NCBI GenBank assembly: GCA_002839645.1
Contig: PGYL01000005.1
Location: 1 to 64,000, forward strand
Reading direction: 5' to 3'
Length of the DNA: 64,000 bases
Source: Methanomicrobiales archaeon HGW-Methanomicrobiales-2
GTDB taxonomy: Archaea; Halobacteriota; Methanomicrobia; Methanomicrobiales; Methanoculleaceae
Shown here piece by piece: positions 9,459 to 20,361 of the stretch; the stretch's first letter is position 1; every line of letters starts with the position of its first letter. The notes below the pieces were generated by a model. That model was not told the origin of the DNA. It saw nothing but the letters and a program-made list of their open reading frames with translations, and ran no database searches. The position numbers and the translations under genes were made by a program.

Positions 9459-10336
9459 TCATGGACGATGAAGTCTACGACGCCTACCGGGAAGCGGGGG
9501 CACTGGCACGAAAAGTGCTCCACCAGGGCGCGGGGCTCGTGAAGGAGGGGGCAAGCCTCCTCGAAATGGTTGAAACAACGGAAGCGATGGTGACGGAGGG
9601 GGGAGCGCTCCTTGCCTTCCCCTTGAACGTCTCCTTCAATGAGGCCGCGGCGCACGACACCGCCATGCCCGGCGACGAGCGGACGTTTGCCCGCGGGGAC
9701 CTCATCAAGGTCGACCTCGGGGTCCAGATCGACGGCTACATCGCCGACACCGCCATGACCGTCGACCTCGGCGACCACGGGGTGCTCGTCGAAGCATCCC
9801 GCGCGGCCCTCGAGGCGGCGATCGCCGCTGTTCGGCCGGGGGTTACCACCGGAGAGCTCGGGACGATCATCCAGGCAACGATCGAGGAGCATGGTTACCG
9901 ACCGGTCGCGAACCTCACCGGCCACGGCCTCGACCGCTACGACCTCCACGCGAAGCCCAGCATCCCGAACGTCGCAATGAGCGGCGGCGCCGTCATCGAG
10001 GAAGGAATGGTCTTTGCGATCGAGCCCTTCGCCACCACGGGGTCGGGGAAGGTCGGCGAGGCGACGCGCGTGGAGATTTACCGGCAGGTCGCGGCCCGCC
10101 CCACCCGTCTGCCGTCGGCAAAGCGGGTCCTCGAAGCGGCACGGCCGCGGCGTGGGCTCCCGTTCTCCCGCCGCTGGGTCCCCGGCGACAAGGTCGAGAT
10201 CGGGCTTATGACTCTCGTCCGGGCGGGGATCCTCCATCCCTTCCCGATGCTGCACGACGAGCCCGGATCGTTCGTTTCGCAGGCGGAACACACCCTGATC
10301 GTCACGGACGACGGGTGCGAGGTCACCACCCGGTGA
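9455..10336 (+). CDS. map: Methionine aminopeptidase, type II-like (M24A)
   Basis: DLIKVDLGVQIDGYIADTAMTVD, NLTGHGLDRYDLHAKPSIPN, EEGMVFAIEPFATTGSG; ATGA overlap with upstream gene. Confidence 0.9.
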   Translation: MIMDDEVYDAYREAGALARKVLHQGAGLVKEGASLLEMVETTEAMVTEGGALLAFPLNVSFNEAAAHDTAMPGDERTFARGDLIKVDLGVQIDGYIADTAMTVDLGDHGVLVEASRAALEAAIAAVRPGVTTGELGTIIQATIEEHGYRPVANLTGHGLDRYDLHAKPSIPNVAMSGGAVIEEGMVFAIEPFATTGSGKVGEATRVEIYRQVAARPTRLPSAKRVLEAARPRRGLPFSRRWVPGDKVEIGLMTLVRAGILHPFPMLHDEPGSFVSQAEHTLIVTDDGCEVTTR

Positions 10337-10380
10337 GTTACGCTTATTGATGTCGCGCGCCTATATGTCTGCTCATAGAC

Positions 10381-11670
10381 ATGACCAGTGACACGGGTAC
10401 GCGTGACGTCCTAGCCATCATGGAACTCCTGCTCACCGCAGAGATATTCAACCGGAATGAGGAACTCGGCATCAACGACCTCCGTCCGCGCTGTCGGGAG
10501 TTCTTTAGCGCCGGAAGCAGCGGGAACCTCGAGGTGAAACGCCCCCTGCTCGTGAGCGAGGGGGCGATCAAGAAGGTGCTCGGCAGTCCGGATGCCGTCT
10601 GCCAGGCTGTTCGCGCAAACCCGTTCGTCGGTTACGACGAGTTCGGGCAGCGCCTGAGCCTGCCTTCGCTCGACGCGGCGGCAGGATGGTTCCTCAAGAA
10701 GGGCGGGGAGGAGAAGATCCGGGAGAACCCCGTCCTTGCATACTTCTTCGAGGGGAAAGACGGCATCACCGTCCAGTACCAGGATATCCGGGCAAAAAAT
10801 CCCCGGTTCGAGGACACGAAGGAGTACATGGAGGCAAAGGTATCCCGGCTCATCGCCGGGAGCGAGGAGATGCGGGAAGCCCGTGACCTGATCATCATCA
10901 GCGCGCCGGACGAGGTCGAGTTCTCGGTTGCAAAGCTGGTCTGCACTCCGCGGCAGGAGGAGATCATCAGAAAGATCGGCGTCGCCCTCGAGCACCGGGA
11001 CTTCTTAAAGGAGCACGGGATCTACGAGTTCGGCCGACTCCTCTTCGTCGGCCCGCCCGGCACCGGGAAGACATCGCTTGCGCTCGCGATGTCCCGGGCG
11101 CTCCACATGCCGGTGCTCGAGGTCCGTCTCGCGATGGTCACCTCCCAGTACCTGGGCGAGACGTCGAAGAACATCGACCGTATCTTCGACCTCGCAAAGA
11201 AACTCGCCCCCTGCATCCTCTTCATCGACGAGTTCGACTTTGTCGCGAAGACCCGGGTCAGCGACGACCACGGCGCGATGAAGCGCGCCGTGAACATGCT
11301 CTTAAAGAACATCGACCAGATCAGCTTCGTCAAAAACGGCGTCCTCCTCATCGGGGCAACGAACCATCCCCGTATCCTCGATGAGGCGGCCTGGCGGCGC
11401 TTCGATGAGGTGGTGGAGTTCCCGCTCCCCGATCAGGCGATGCGGCAGGCGATCCTCGAGAAGGTCGCCGCCACCATCGAGTGCGACTGCGACTTCGCGA
11501 GCCTCGCCGCCCGGACCGAGGGGTTCTCGGGCTCCGACCTCCGGATGATGATGAAGGAGGCGGTGATGTCGGCGCTGATGGAGGACCGGCACCGGGTCGA
11601 CCCGGTGGACATCGAGCAGGGCCTCATCAGAGTCGAGGAGCGCAACATCATCCGCGGCATTGGATACTGA
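10381..11670 (+). CDS. AAA-family ATPase
   Basis: Walker A VGPPGTGKTSLA, Walker B CILFIDEFDFVA, sensor LLIGATNHPRILDEAAWRRFDEVVEFPLPD. Confidence 0.9.
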   Translation: MTSDTGTRDVLAIMELLLTAEIFNRNEELGINDLRPRCREFFSAGSSGNLEVKRPLLVSEGAIKKVLGSPDAVCQAVRANPFVGYDEFGQRLSLPSLDAAAGWFLKKGGEEKIRENPVLAYFFEGKDGITVQYQDIRAKNPRFEDTKEYMEAKVSRLIAGSEEMREARDLIIISAPDEVEFSVAKLVCTPRQEEIIRKIGVALEHRDFLKEHGIYEFGRLLFVGPPGTGKTSLALAMSRALHMPVLEVRLAMVTSQYLGETSKNIDRIFDLAKKLAPCILFIDEFDFVAKTRVSDDHGAMKRAVNMLLKNIDQISFVKNGVLLIGATNHPRILDEAAWRRFDEVVEFPLPDQAMRQAILEKVAATIECDCDFASLAARTEGFSGSDLRMMMKEAVMSALMEDRHRVDPVDIEQGLIRVEERNIIRGIGY

Positions 11671-11671
11671 T

Positions 11672-12400
11672 ATGCAGATCACGCTGCTCGGGACCGGCGA
11701 CGCCATCGGGACGCCGAAGATCGGGTGCGACTGCGAGAACTGCCGGGCAATGACGGCGGCGGGAAGATCAAGGCTCCGGACCTCCCTCCTCATCGAGACC
11801 GAGGGAAAACACATTCTCGTCGAGTCGTCGCCGGACCTGCGGCAGCAGCTCCTCCGGGCCTGCTCGCCTCACATCGACGCGGTCCTCTGGTCCCACGGCC
11901 ACTACGACCACTTCATCGGATTCGGGGAGTTCTACCGGGTGCAGAAGGTGCCGCCGGCCTACGCGCCGCCGCAGGTGATGGACTACTGCTCCGACTACCT
12001 CCACTTCCTGCCGTTCGAGAAGCACCCGGTCCCGGTGTATGAGCCGTTCGACCTCTCCGGCGTCCCCTTCACTTTCTTGGAGGTAACCCCCCCCCCGTTC
12101 TACCCCTGCGGCACCCTGATCGAGCACGACGAGACCCCGGCCCCCTACACCGCCGATACGCGGGAGGATATCCCGGAGGCAAGCCGGGAACTCCTCCGCA
12201 ACGCCGATATCGACCTCCTCTTCGTGGACGCCATCGCTCCTGCGGGCTACAATATCCACAAACACATGAACTACGCCGAGGCGATCCGGTTCGCCCGCGA
12301 CGTCGGGGCGAAGGACTACCGGTGCACCCACATGAGCCACATGGTGCCGCGGGATATGCCGCATGCGGGATACGACATGGAGACGTTCTGCTGGGAGTAG
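11672..12400 (+). CDS. MBL-fold hydrolase (PhnP/phosphoribosyl cyclic phosphodiesterase-like)
   Basis: MQITLLGTGDAIGTPKIGCDCENC; WSHGHYDHFIG; contains a C10 tract at 12087-12096. Confidence 0.82.
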   Translation: MQITLLGTGDAIGTPKIGCDCENCRAMTAAGRSRLRTSLLIETEGKHILVESSPDLRQQLLRACSPHIDAVLWSHGHYDHFIGFGEFYRVQKVPPAYAPPQVMDYCSDYLHFLPFEKHPVPVYEPFDLSGVPFTFLEVTPPPFYPCGTLIEHDETPAPYTADTREDIPEASRELLRNADIDLLFVDAIAPAGYNIHKHMNYAEAIRFARDVGAKDYRCTHMSHMVPRDMPHAGYDMETFCWE

Positions 12401-12461
12401 GCCCGCGAGTCCCACCCACACATATCTATATACCCCTCCCGGAACCAAACATAAGGTGCGT

Positions 12462-12746
12462 ATGCCCATGAAACTCAAAATCCAGGAGCTGACCGACGAC
12501 AAGGCCCGGATCCTCTTTGAAGGCGAAGGGAAGACCTACATAAACGCGCTCGCCGCCGAACTCATCAACGATCCCCAGGTGGACGTGGCGCAGCACAGAC
12601 AGGTATTCCTGTTCGCAGACCCCGAACTCTTCGTCACCACGGTCGGCGGCAGGCCCCCTCTTCTCGCAATAACTGATGCGGCAAAGCGGCTTGCCGGCTA
12701 CGCCGGCGAACTCCTCGGGCAGCTCGAAACCCTCGATACCGCATAG
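12462..12746 (+). CDS. rpoL: DNA-directed RNA polymerase subunit L (Rpb11-like)
   Basis: MKLKIQELTDDKARILFEGEGKTYINALAAELINDPQVDVAQHRQVFLFADPELFVTT... matches the archaeal RpoL pattern. Confidence 0.75.
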   Translation: MPMKLKIQELTDDKARILFEGEGKTYINALAAELINDPQVDVAQHRQVFLFADPELFVTTVGGRPPLLAITDAAKRLAGYAGELLGQLETLDTA

Positions 12747-12752
12747 ACAGAC

Positions 12753-13391
12753 ATGAAGAAGAGCGCCGAAGGCTTCACCCGGATTGCCCGGGAAGTCTTT
12801 GCTCCCATCTACCCCGTCATCGCAGAGCAGGTGCTCGCGTGGTCGGGGATACGGGATGGCCTCGCACTCGACCTCGGGAGCGGCCCCGGCCTCCTCTCTG
12901 TCGCGCTGGCACAGAAGAGCAACCTCTCCGTCATCGCGCTTGATGCCGACCCGGCGATGTCCCGGATTGCCCAAAAGACCGCCGCCGGCTGCCCGGATCG
13001 AGTGACCCCGGTCACCGCCGACGTCCACTGCATGCCGCTCCGCGACGACGCCGTCTCGCTCATCGTCAGCCGCGGCTCGATCTACTTCTGGAACGACCGG
13101 GCGCAGGTGTTTAGCGAGATCGAGCGGGTGCTCCGGCCCGGCGGCGTCGCATTCGCCGGCGGCAGCTTCGGGACCCCCGCACTCCGGGAGACGATCTTTA
13201 TAGAGATGCGGCGGCGCAACCCGGACTGGGACCGGGATGTAGCCCGGAGAAGCGGGCAGGCGACGATTGACGTGCTTCGCCGGGAACTTGCGGCGAGCGG
13301 CGTTGCCCACGCTCGTATCAGGAAAGAAGAAGAAGGATTATGGGTGGAGATCCGAAAGGACCCAAACCCCGTTATTCGGCACGCTCGGTGA
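12753..13391 (+). CDS. SAM-dependent class I methyltransferase
   Basis: [56 protein letters not shown]. Confidence 0.85.
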   Translation: MKKSAEGFTRIAREVFAPIYPVIAEQVLAWSGIRDGLALDLGSGPGLLSVALAQKSNLSVIALDADPAMSRIAQKTAAGCPDRVTPVTADVHCMPLRDDAVSLIVSRGSIYFWNDRAQVFSEIERVLRPGGVAFAGGSFGTPALRETIFIEMRRRNPDWDRDVARRSGQATIDVLRRELAASGVAHARIRKEEEGLWVEIRKDPNPVIRHAR

Positions 13392-13989
13392 AGATGATCG
13401 TCCCGGCGATCCGGGTGATCTTGACCTTCACCGTCTGACCCGGTTTTGCATTTGCGACATACATCGTGTAGCGGTCGATCTTTACCACGCCATCGCCGCG
13501 CTTCGAGAGGAACTGCGGGGTGACGTCCATGATAGCGCCCTCGACCGGCTTCGCTGCCGCAGTGGGGTCGAACGTCGATTTCCGCTTCCGGACCGGCCGG
13601 TGGCCGCCACAGGCGTCGCACCGCAGCGTCAGGACACGTTCGGTCTTAACGAGGCGGGTATCGGGCTTTCCGCACTCCGAACAGATGACGTAGTCATCGA
13701 CGTAGCCTTTGATGATCGTGTTGATCTGCTCCTGTTCGAACTTCCCGGAGAAGACGGCCCGCGTCCCCTCGATCTTGCCGGCGGTGCCGAGCTCGCCGAG
13801 GAGATGCTTCATCAGGTGGTCCTGGTCGCGCCGGAGGATGCCCGCAATCTCGGCGAAGTTCTCAAGGACCGTGGTCTTCCCCTCGACGAAGGCACGGGCG
13901 GCAGGCACCGTGAACCGATCTTCAAACTCCGTCGGTTCAGTGATATTGGTATACGCCTCCTTTAAAAGGTCTTCATATGACGGGGTCAT
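13372..13989 (-). CDS. Translation initiation factor aIF2 subunit beta with C-terminal TRAM-like domain
   Basis: [38 protein letters not shown] zinc ribbon; C-terminal [29 protein letters not shown]. Confidence 0.9.
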   Translation of the reverse strand: MTPSYEDLLKEAYTNITEPTEFEDRFTVPAARAFVEGKTTVLENFAEIAGILRRDQDHLMKHLLGELGTAGKIEGTRAVFSGKFEQEQINTIIKGYVDDYVICSECGKPDTRLVKTERVLTLRCDACGGHRPVRKRKSTFDPTAAAKPVEGAIMDVTPQFLSKRGDGVVKIDRYTMYVANAKPGQTVKVKITRIAGTIIFTERAE

Positions 13990-14082
13990 ACCCCACTATT
14001 GGTCGCGCGACGTCAAAAAGTGAGTACCTCGTTGGGGCCCTGCACACGCTTATGTAGGCAGGCAACTCACCAGGTTTTCAGT

Positions 14083-16155
14083 ATGCTATCGGCTCAGGAC
14101 CTTGGATTGCTGCGAAAAGCCCTCGGACGCGACTTGACCGACGTCGAGCTCGCCTGCTTTGAAAACCTCTGGAGCGAACACTGCAGTTACCGGTCCACCC
14201 GACCGCTTCTCCGGACGCTGCCGACAGCCGGGAGCGAGGTGCTGCTCGGGCCGGGGGACGATGCCGCGATCGTGCGGTTCAGCGATACCTGTGCCCTCGC
14301 CATCGGGATGGAGAGCCACAACCACCCGAGTTACGTAGACCCGTACGACGGTGCCGCCACCGGCGTCGGCGGGATCGTCCGCGACATCCTCTCCATGGGC
14401 GCCCGCCCCATCGCCCTGATGGACCCGCTCTACTTCGGTCCTCTCGAGAGCGAAAAGAACCGCTACCTCTTCGAGCATGTCGTCGCCGGGATCGCCGATT
14501 ACGGCAACTGCATCGGCGTGCCGGTCGTCCGGGGCGAGCTCGTCTTCGACCCCTCCTACTCGGGCAACCCGCTCGTGAACGTCGTCTGTGTCGGGACCGT
14601 GGACCCCGACCGCTACATCACCGCCCGGGTGAAGAAGCCCGGCAGCCATCTCGTGCTGATCGGCTCCTCGACCGGCCGGGACGGCCTTGGCGGAGCGTCG
14701 TTTGCCTCCCGAGACCTCTCCGAGGATTCTGAGGCCGCCGATCGCCCGAGTGTCCAGGTCGGCGACCCTTATACCGGGAAGCTCCTCATCGACGCGATCC
14801 TCGCGATGGCAGAGACCGGGAAGGTCCTCTCCTGCCGCGACCTCGGGGCGGCGGGTCTTGCCGGGGCGTCGAGCGAGATGGCAAGCACGTTCGGGGCGGT
14901 CATCCACGCCGATCGGGTCCACCTCCGGGAGACCGGTATGGTCCCCCTGGAGATCATGCTCGCCGAGTCCCAGGAACGGATGCTCGTCGAGGTGGCCCCC
15001 GAGGACGTCGCCCTGATGGGAGCGATCGCTGAGAAATACGACCTCCGGTGGAGCGACATCGGCGAGGTGATCGGTGAAGCCCGCTACATCGTGAAGTTCC
15101 ACGGCGAGACCGTTGCCGACCTGCCCGTCGACCTGCTCGTCGGCGGGGCGCCGCTCTGTGCCTGGGAGACGTCTCCCTATTCGGCCGAGACACCTTTCTC
15201 CCGCCCGGAGGGGCAGGTAAAGGACCTCGCCCTCGCGGTGCTCGCGCACCCTGACGTGGCGCAGAAGGACTGGGTCTACGAGCAGTACGACAGGGACGTC
15301 CAGCTCAGGTCTGTCTCACTTTCCCACGACGCTGCCGTGCTCCGCCTGGAGGATAAAGCGCTCGTCCTCTCCTGCGGGTGCAACCCCCGGCACATCTACT
15401 TAAAACCGTTCGAAGGGACGGCCAACGCCGTCATCGAGAACGCAAGCAACCTCGCCTGCCTCGGCGCCGACCCGCTCTGCATCGTCGACTGCCTGAACTT
15501 CGCGAGCCCAAAACATCCCGAGATCGCCTGGCAGTTAGAGCAGAGCGTTCTCGGCCTCGGGGATGCGGCGCGGAGCATGGCGATCCCGATCGTCGGCGGC
15601 AACGTCTCGCTCTACAACGAGAGCGACGAGTTCAAAACAAAGATCAAACCCACGCCCTCGCTCGGGATGGCAGGCCGCGGAGAGGTCCGGGAGTGGACGG
15701 CTCCTGCCGAAGGCGATAAACTCGCCCTGATCGGGAAGACATCGCCCGACTTCGGCGGATCGGTCCTCGATGCCGTAACCGGATGCGGCGGGTCAGCGCC
15801 TGCAATGGCGGACCCGGCCGTCGTCGCCATCGTCCGCGACCTGGTCCGAGACGGCCGCGTCACCGCCGCCACCGACCTCTCGCGGGGCGGGCTCCTTGCG
15901 GCGCTGGTAAAGGTCGCGCCCGGATCGGACGTCACGCTCGCCGGCGACCCCCTGGAAGAACTCTTCGCCGAGACCTACGGCCGGTTCCTGGTCGCGGTCG
16001 GCGACGAGTCCGCCCTCGCCGGGGTGGAGCACCGGATCATCGGTACGGTCGGCGGCGACCGCCTCACCCTCCGGCTGAAGGACGGGACGGTCGTCATCAC
16101 CCCCGACGAGCTCAGGGCTGCGCTCACCGCCACGACCCGGCGGATGCGCTACTGA
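14083..16155 (+). CDS. purL: Phosphoribosylformylglycinamidine synthase subunit PurL
   Basis: [55 protein letters not shown]. Confidence 0.95.
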   Translation: MLSAQDLGLLRKALGRDLTDVELACFENLWSEHCSYRSTRPLLRTLPTAGSEVLLGPGDDAAIVRFSDTCALAIGMESHNHPSYVDPYDGAATGVGGIVRDILSMGARPIALMDPLYFGPLESEKNRYLFEHVVAGIADYGNCIGVPVVRGELVFDPSYSGNPLVNVVCVGTVDPDRYITARVKKPGSHLVLIGSSTGRDGLGGASFASRDLSEDSEAADRPSVQVGDPYTGKLLIDAILAMAETGKVLSCRDLGAAGLAGASSEMASTFGAVIHADRVHLRETGMVPLEIMLAESQERMLVEVAPEDVALMGAIAEKYDLRWSDIGEVIGEARYIVKFHGETVADLPVDLLVGGAPLCAWETSPYSAETPFSRPEGQVKDLALAVLAHPDVAQKDWVYEQYDRDVQLRSVSLSHDAAVLRLEDKALVLSCGCNPRHIYLKPFEGTANAVIENASNLACLGADPLCIVDCLNFASPKHPEIAWQLEQSVLGLGDAARSMAIPIVGGNVSLYNESDEFKTKIKPTPSLGMAGRGEVREWTAPAEGDKLALIGKTSPDFGGSVLDAVTGCGGSAPAMADPAVVAIVRDLVRDGRVTAATDLSRGGLLAALVKVAPGSDVTLAGDPLEELFAETYGRFLVAVGDESALAGVEHRIIGTVGGDRLTLRLKDGTVVITPDELRAALTATTRRMRY

Positions 16156-16643
16156 CCTATCCTCTCTTTTGCCAGCGACCGGACGAGATCGACAAGAGGC
16201 CCCACCGCCCCCGGCTTCTCCACGTCACGCGTCGTGAGCGAGATCTCACCCCGGACGTCGGCGCCCCGGTCCGCAAGCATCGCCTTCATCGTCTCAAGGG
16301 TCTTTCCCGGCGCTCCGCCCGAGGTGCAGAAGACGACCGCAGCCTTTCCTTCGATCCCCACCAGGGCGGCGACGGCCGCGTTGACCGCGGGTGTCGGATT
16401 GCCCGCCCATACGGGAGTTCCGACGACGACGGCGTCATAGCCGGAGACGTCGATGACGGCAGGTTCGATATCAGCTCTCTTCCCCTGCATGGCACGGGGA
16501 GCGCCTTTGAGGTACATACTCAGCTTCGAGTAGCCTGCGAGGTCTTTTACTTCCACAAGGTCGCTGCCGGTCGCAGCAGCGACCTGTCCGGCCGCGGTCC
16601 GGGTTGTCCCGGTCTCAGAGTGATAGACGATACAGACCGACAT
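16149..16643 (-). CDS. Flavodoxin domain protein
   Basis: [45 protein letters not shown]. Confidence 0.88.
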   Translation of the reverse strand: MSVCIVYHSETGTTRTAAGQVAAATGSDLVEVKDLAGYSKLSMYLKGAPRAMQGKRADIEPAVIDVSGYDAVVVGTPVWAGNPTPAVNAAVAALVGIEGKAAVVFCTSGGAPGKTLETMKAMLADRGADVRGEISLTTRDVEKPGAVGPLVDLVRSLAKERIGQ

Positions 16644-16699
16644 ACCAGAGAGTAGCGTTGGCGGGTATAAACGGGTATCGGCCGAAGAAAAAAGGGGGA

Positions 16700-17689
16700 T
16701 TATTTCCTGAACTGCGGCATGAACCCGCGGAGTTCCTTGCCCACCTGCTCGATCATATGCTCCTCGTCCGCCCTCGTCAGTGCGGTGAAGACCGGGCGGT
16801 TCACCATATTCTCAAGCATCCACTCCCGGGCGAATTCGCCGCTCTGGATCTCCTCGAGGACCTCCTGCATTGCCGCGTAGGTCTCCGGCCCGATGACGCG
16901 CGGTCCCCGGGTCAGGTCGCCGTACTGGGCGGTGTTGCTGATCGAGTCGCGCATATTCGTAAACCCGCCCTCGTAGATCAGGTCGACGATGAGCTTCGTC
17001 TCGTGCAGGACCTCGAGGTAGGCCATCTCGGGCGCGTACCCGGCGTCCACCAGGGTCTCGAACCCTGCCTTGATGAGCGAGGTGATCCCGCCGCAGAGGA
17101 CTGCCTGCTCGCCGAAGAGATCGGTCTCGGTCTCCTCGGCAAACGTCGTCTCGAGCACGACCGCACGGGTCGCGCCGATCCCCCGGGCGTAGGCGAGCGC
17201 GATGGCGTGTGCCTTCCCCGTGTAGTCCTGGTGGATGGCGATGAGGGCCGGGACACCCTTCCCCTCCTCGTAGGTCCGCCGGACCATGTGGCCGGGCCCC
17301 TTCGGGGCGACCATGACCACGTCGACGGTGGGCGGGGGGACAATCTGCCCGTAGTGAATATTGAATCCGTGCGAGAACATCAGGCAGGCGTTCTCTCTGA
17401 TGTAGGGGCCGATTTCGGTGCGGTAGATAGCACCCTGGTTCTCGTCGGGAAGGAGAATCTGGATGATGTCGGCACGCTTGACCGCTTCCGTCACGGAGTA
17501 GACTTCTAAACCGTCTTCAGATGCCTTCTGCCAGCTCCTGCCGGGCCGCAGGCCGATGATGACCTGACAACCGGAATCACGCAGGTTCAGTGCCTGTCCG
17601 CGGCCCTGGGAGCCATAGCCGATGACGGCGATGGTTTTGCCCTCCAGGGTGCGGGGGTCTGCGTCAGACTCGTAGTACTTCTGCACCAT
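16700..17689 (-). CDS. ilvC: Ketol-acid reductoisomerase
   Basis: [64 protein letters not shown]. Confidence 0.95.
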   Translation of the reverse strand: MVQKYYESDADPRTLEGKTIAVIGYGSQGRGQALNLRDSGCQVIIGLRPGRSWQKASEDGLEVYSVTEAVKRADIIQILLPDENQGAIYRTEIGPYIRENACLMFSHGFNIHYGQIVPPPTVDVVMVAPKGPGHMVRRTYEEGKGVPALIAIHQDYTGKAHAIALAYARGIGATRAVVLETTFAEETETDLFGEQAVLCGGITSLIKAGFETLVDAGYAPEMAYLEVLHETKLIVDLIYEGGFTNMRDSISNTAQYGDLTRGPRVIGPETYAAMQEVLEEIQSGEFAREWMLENMVNRPVFTALTRADEEHMIEQVGKELRGFMPQFRK

Positions 17690-17815
17690 AGGTTCTCACA
17701 TCCGGTTGGACAGCAAAGCAGATAAATATTATATACGAGATGTCTAACTGCAGGAAGGGTCATTTTAAGGTTAATGAAGTGAAACCCTACTCTCATACTC
17801 TATTGAGGATTTGTA

Positions 17816-18757
17816 ATGGAACTGCCAGATGTCCAGTCCAGCCTGCCGGAAGTCCGGATCAACCTGACCAGGGTGGGTGTAAAAAACGTCCAAAAACTCG
17901 TTGAAGTCGCCCGACCCGGTAAGCGGCCAGTCATCTTCATCTCTAACTTCGACGTTTTCGTCGACCTCCCGGGGAGCCTCAAAGGTGCAAACCTCTCCCG
18001 GAACTTCGAGGTGATCGATGATGTGCTGCAGCAGGCCATCGACGGAGATGTAAAGGAGATCGAGGAACTCTGCAGCGCAGTGGCGAGGAAGCTCCTTGAC
18101 CGGCACGAGTACGCGGAGCGGACCGAAGTCCGGATGCGGAGCAAGTTCATGGTCCGGCGGGAGACGCCGGTCAGCGAGACCGGCTGTCACGAGGTCGTGA
18201 ACGTTCATGCGAGCGCAATCGCTCAGAGGAACGATGGGAACCCGATCATCCGAAAGAGCATCGGCGCCGAAGTGACCGGGATGACCGCCTGCCCCTGCGC
18301 CCAGAACATCATGAAGGACCATGCCCTGCACGTCCTCGAGAACCTCGGTGTGGCGGGGGACAAGATCGATGCGTTCTTCGAGGAGGTCCCGATGGCCACG
18401 CATAACCAGCGTGGACGGGGTTTCCTCTGCATCGAGATCGACGACGACCAGCATATCAGTCTCGAGAAGATCATCAAGATCCTGAAGGATTCCATGAGTG
18501 CGCGGATCTACGAACTCCTCAAGCGGGGCGACGAGAGTTACGTGGTGATGGAAGCCCACAAGAACCCCCGGTTCGTCGAAGACTGTGTCCGGGAAATGGC
18601 CCGTAAAGTGATCGCGCAATTCCGGGATCTGCCCGGAGACTCCGTGGTCACCATAAAGCAGACGAACGAGGAGAGTATCCACCAGCATAACGCCTACGCC
18701 GAGCGAAAAGCGACGATAGCAGAGCTCGTTGCAGAGATGGACGAAGACACGCTGTAG
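17816..18757 (+). CDS. mptA: GTP cyclohydrolase MptA (archaeal FolE2-like, methanopterin biosynthesis)
   Basis: MELPDVQSSLPEVRINLTRVGVKNV; SETGCHEVVNVHASAIAQR; TGMTACPCAQNIMKDHAL. Confidence 0.9.
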   Translation: MELPDVQSSLPEVRINLTRVGVKNVQKLVEVARPGKRPVIFISNFDVFVDLPGSLKGANLSRNFEVIDDVLQQAIDGDVKEIEELCSAVARKLLDRHEYAERTEVRMRSKFMVRRETPVSETGCHEVVNVHASAIAQRNDGNPIIRKSIGAEVTGMTACPCAQNIMKDHALHVLENLGVAGDKIDAFFEEVPMATHNQRGRGFLCIEIDDDQHISLEKIIKILKDSMSARIYELLKRGDESYVVMEAHKNPRFVEDCVREMARKVIAQFRDLPGDSVVTIKQTNEESIHQHNAYAERKATIAELVAEMDEDTL

Positions 18758-18775
18758 ACCCGATATTATTTTACA

Positions 18776-18983
18776 TTTTTTATATATAGTTAACACATTT
18801 TGACATTCTGTGTTACATTTGATACATATCGTAACATTCTTGAATTACCTGAAGCGAAAGATATAAACTCTGTTTTCTTCATAACCCTTGTTGACGTACT
18901 CACGTACGTTTTTCAGTACAGAATTGTGTGGTAACACCAGTATAGTGTTTCGAACACCATAATATCGGAATGAGGCGATATAT
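18776..18983 (+). promoter_or_regulatory. Putative frh promoter/leader: AT-rich region with TATA-like boxes and GTAACA/TGTTAC repeats
   Basis: TTTTTATATATA at 18776-18787; TGTTAC (18811-18816) and GTAACA (18831-18836) inverted; AACACCA direct repeats near 18933 and 18953. Confidence 0.55.
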
Positions 18984-20351
18984 TTGTCGAAAGTTGTACA
19001 GATTTCCCCAACAACGAGACATGAAGGCCATTCAAAGCTCGTTCTGAAGGTCAACGATGAAGGCATCGTCGAGCGTGGAGACTGGCTCAGCATCACCCCG
19101 GTCAGGGGTGTCGAGAAACTCGCCATAGGCAAGACGATGGATCAGGTTCCAAAGATCGCATCACGCGTCTGCGGTATCTGTCCTATCGCGCACACCCTGG
19201 CGGGTGTCGAGGCGATGGAAGCGTCCATCGGGTGCGAGATCCCCGAGGACGCAAAACTCCTGCGTTACATCCTGCAGTGTGCCAACAGGATGCACAGCCA
19301 CGCCCTTCATAACATCCTGTCCCTCCCGGACATGTACCTTCCCGGAACCGACGTAAAGATCAACCCGTTCACCAAGGAAGAACCGGTCAGAACCGTTGCC
19401 CTCCGGATCCAGCGGATCCGTGAGATTGCACAGACCATCGGCGAGATCGTCGGTGGAGAGGCAATCCACCCAAGCAACCCCCGTGTCGGCGGCATGTACA
19501 AGAACATCAGCCCCCGTGCAAAGGCAAAGATTTACGACCTCGCGAAAGAGGCCCGGGTTCTCACGCAGGAACAGATGGAGTTCATGATCGCGATCTTCCG
19601 GAACTACCAGAAGCGCGACTGGGCTGAAGTCGGCGGCGTCCAGGTCCCGATCACGAAGGATCTCGGCTACCACAACCAGGGCTATATGGCCACCGCACCG
19701 GTCTACGGCAGCTCGAGCCTTGATGAGACCCCGATGTGGTTCCCCGAGCGGTTCACCGAAGTCCGCCCCTGGGACTGGTACATGGGCGAAGTCGAGATCG
19801 ACGAAGCCGACCCGAACTACCCGATCGGCGGCACCACCCCCGTAGGGGACAAAGCCTGGCCCCAGATGGAAGCCTGCACCGGTGTCCCGCTCTATGACGG
19901 CCAGCCCGTCGAGGTCGGACCGCGTGCACGCCTTGCCCAGTTCAAGAGCTACAACGAGAAGGGCGCCATCGGCCTGCAGATCGCACGCCAGATGGAGTTC
20001 CCCGAGACTGCTTACGGTATCATCGACGCGCTCGACGCGCTCGACACTTCCGCATCGGTGCTCGCGGACAACATCCCGCAGGGCGACGGATCCCTCGGAT
20101 GGGCCGCGAACGAAGCGCCCCGTGGAACCGATGTCCACCTTGCCAAGGTCAAGGACGGCCGGGTGCAGTACTACGGAATGCTCGTCCCGACCACGTGGAA
20201 CTTCCCCACCTGCAGCCGTGCACTGACCGGTGCACCCTGGCGGCTCGCGGAAGTCATCATGCGTGCATACGACCCCTGTGTCTCCTGTGCGACGCACATG
20301 CTGGTTATCGACGAAGACAAGAGACTCGTGGCCCAGAAACTCATTCAGTGA
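18984..20351 (+). CDS. frhA: Coenzyme F420-reducing hydrogenase subunit alpha
   Basis: RVCGICPIAHTLAGVEAME and DPCVSCATHM Ni-binding motifs; TTG start codon after TGAGGCGAT. Confidence 0.95.
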   Translation: MSKVVQISPTTRHEGHSKLVLKVNDEGIVERGDWLSITPVRGVEKLAIGKTMDQVPKIASRVCGICPIAHTLAGVEAMEASIGCEIPEDAKLLRYILQCANRMHSHALHNILSLPDMYLPGTDVKINPFTKEEPVRTVALRIQRIREIAQTIGEIVGGEAIHPSNPRVGGMYKNISPRAKAKIYDLAKEARVLTQEQMEFMIAIFRNYQKRDWAEVGGVQVPITKDLGYHNQGYMATAPVYGSSSLDETPMWFPERFTEVRPWDWYMGEVEIDEADPNYPIGGTTPVGDKAWPQMEACTGVPLYDGQPVEVGPRARLAQFKSYNEKGAIGLQIARQMEFPETAYGIIDALDALDTSASVLADNIPQGDGSLGWAANEAPRGTDVHLAKVKDGRVQYYGMLVPTTWNFPTCSRALTGAPWRLAEVIMRAYDPCVSCATHMLVIDEDKRLVAQKLIQ

Positions 20352-20361
20352 GCGTACACGC

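Noticed and set aside
14086-15249. 387-aa minus-strand ORF opposite purL
   Set aside because: Antisense shadow of a well-supported PurL; composition is typical of GC-rich reverse-frame artefacts (R/G/E/H-rich, no domain).
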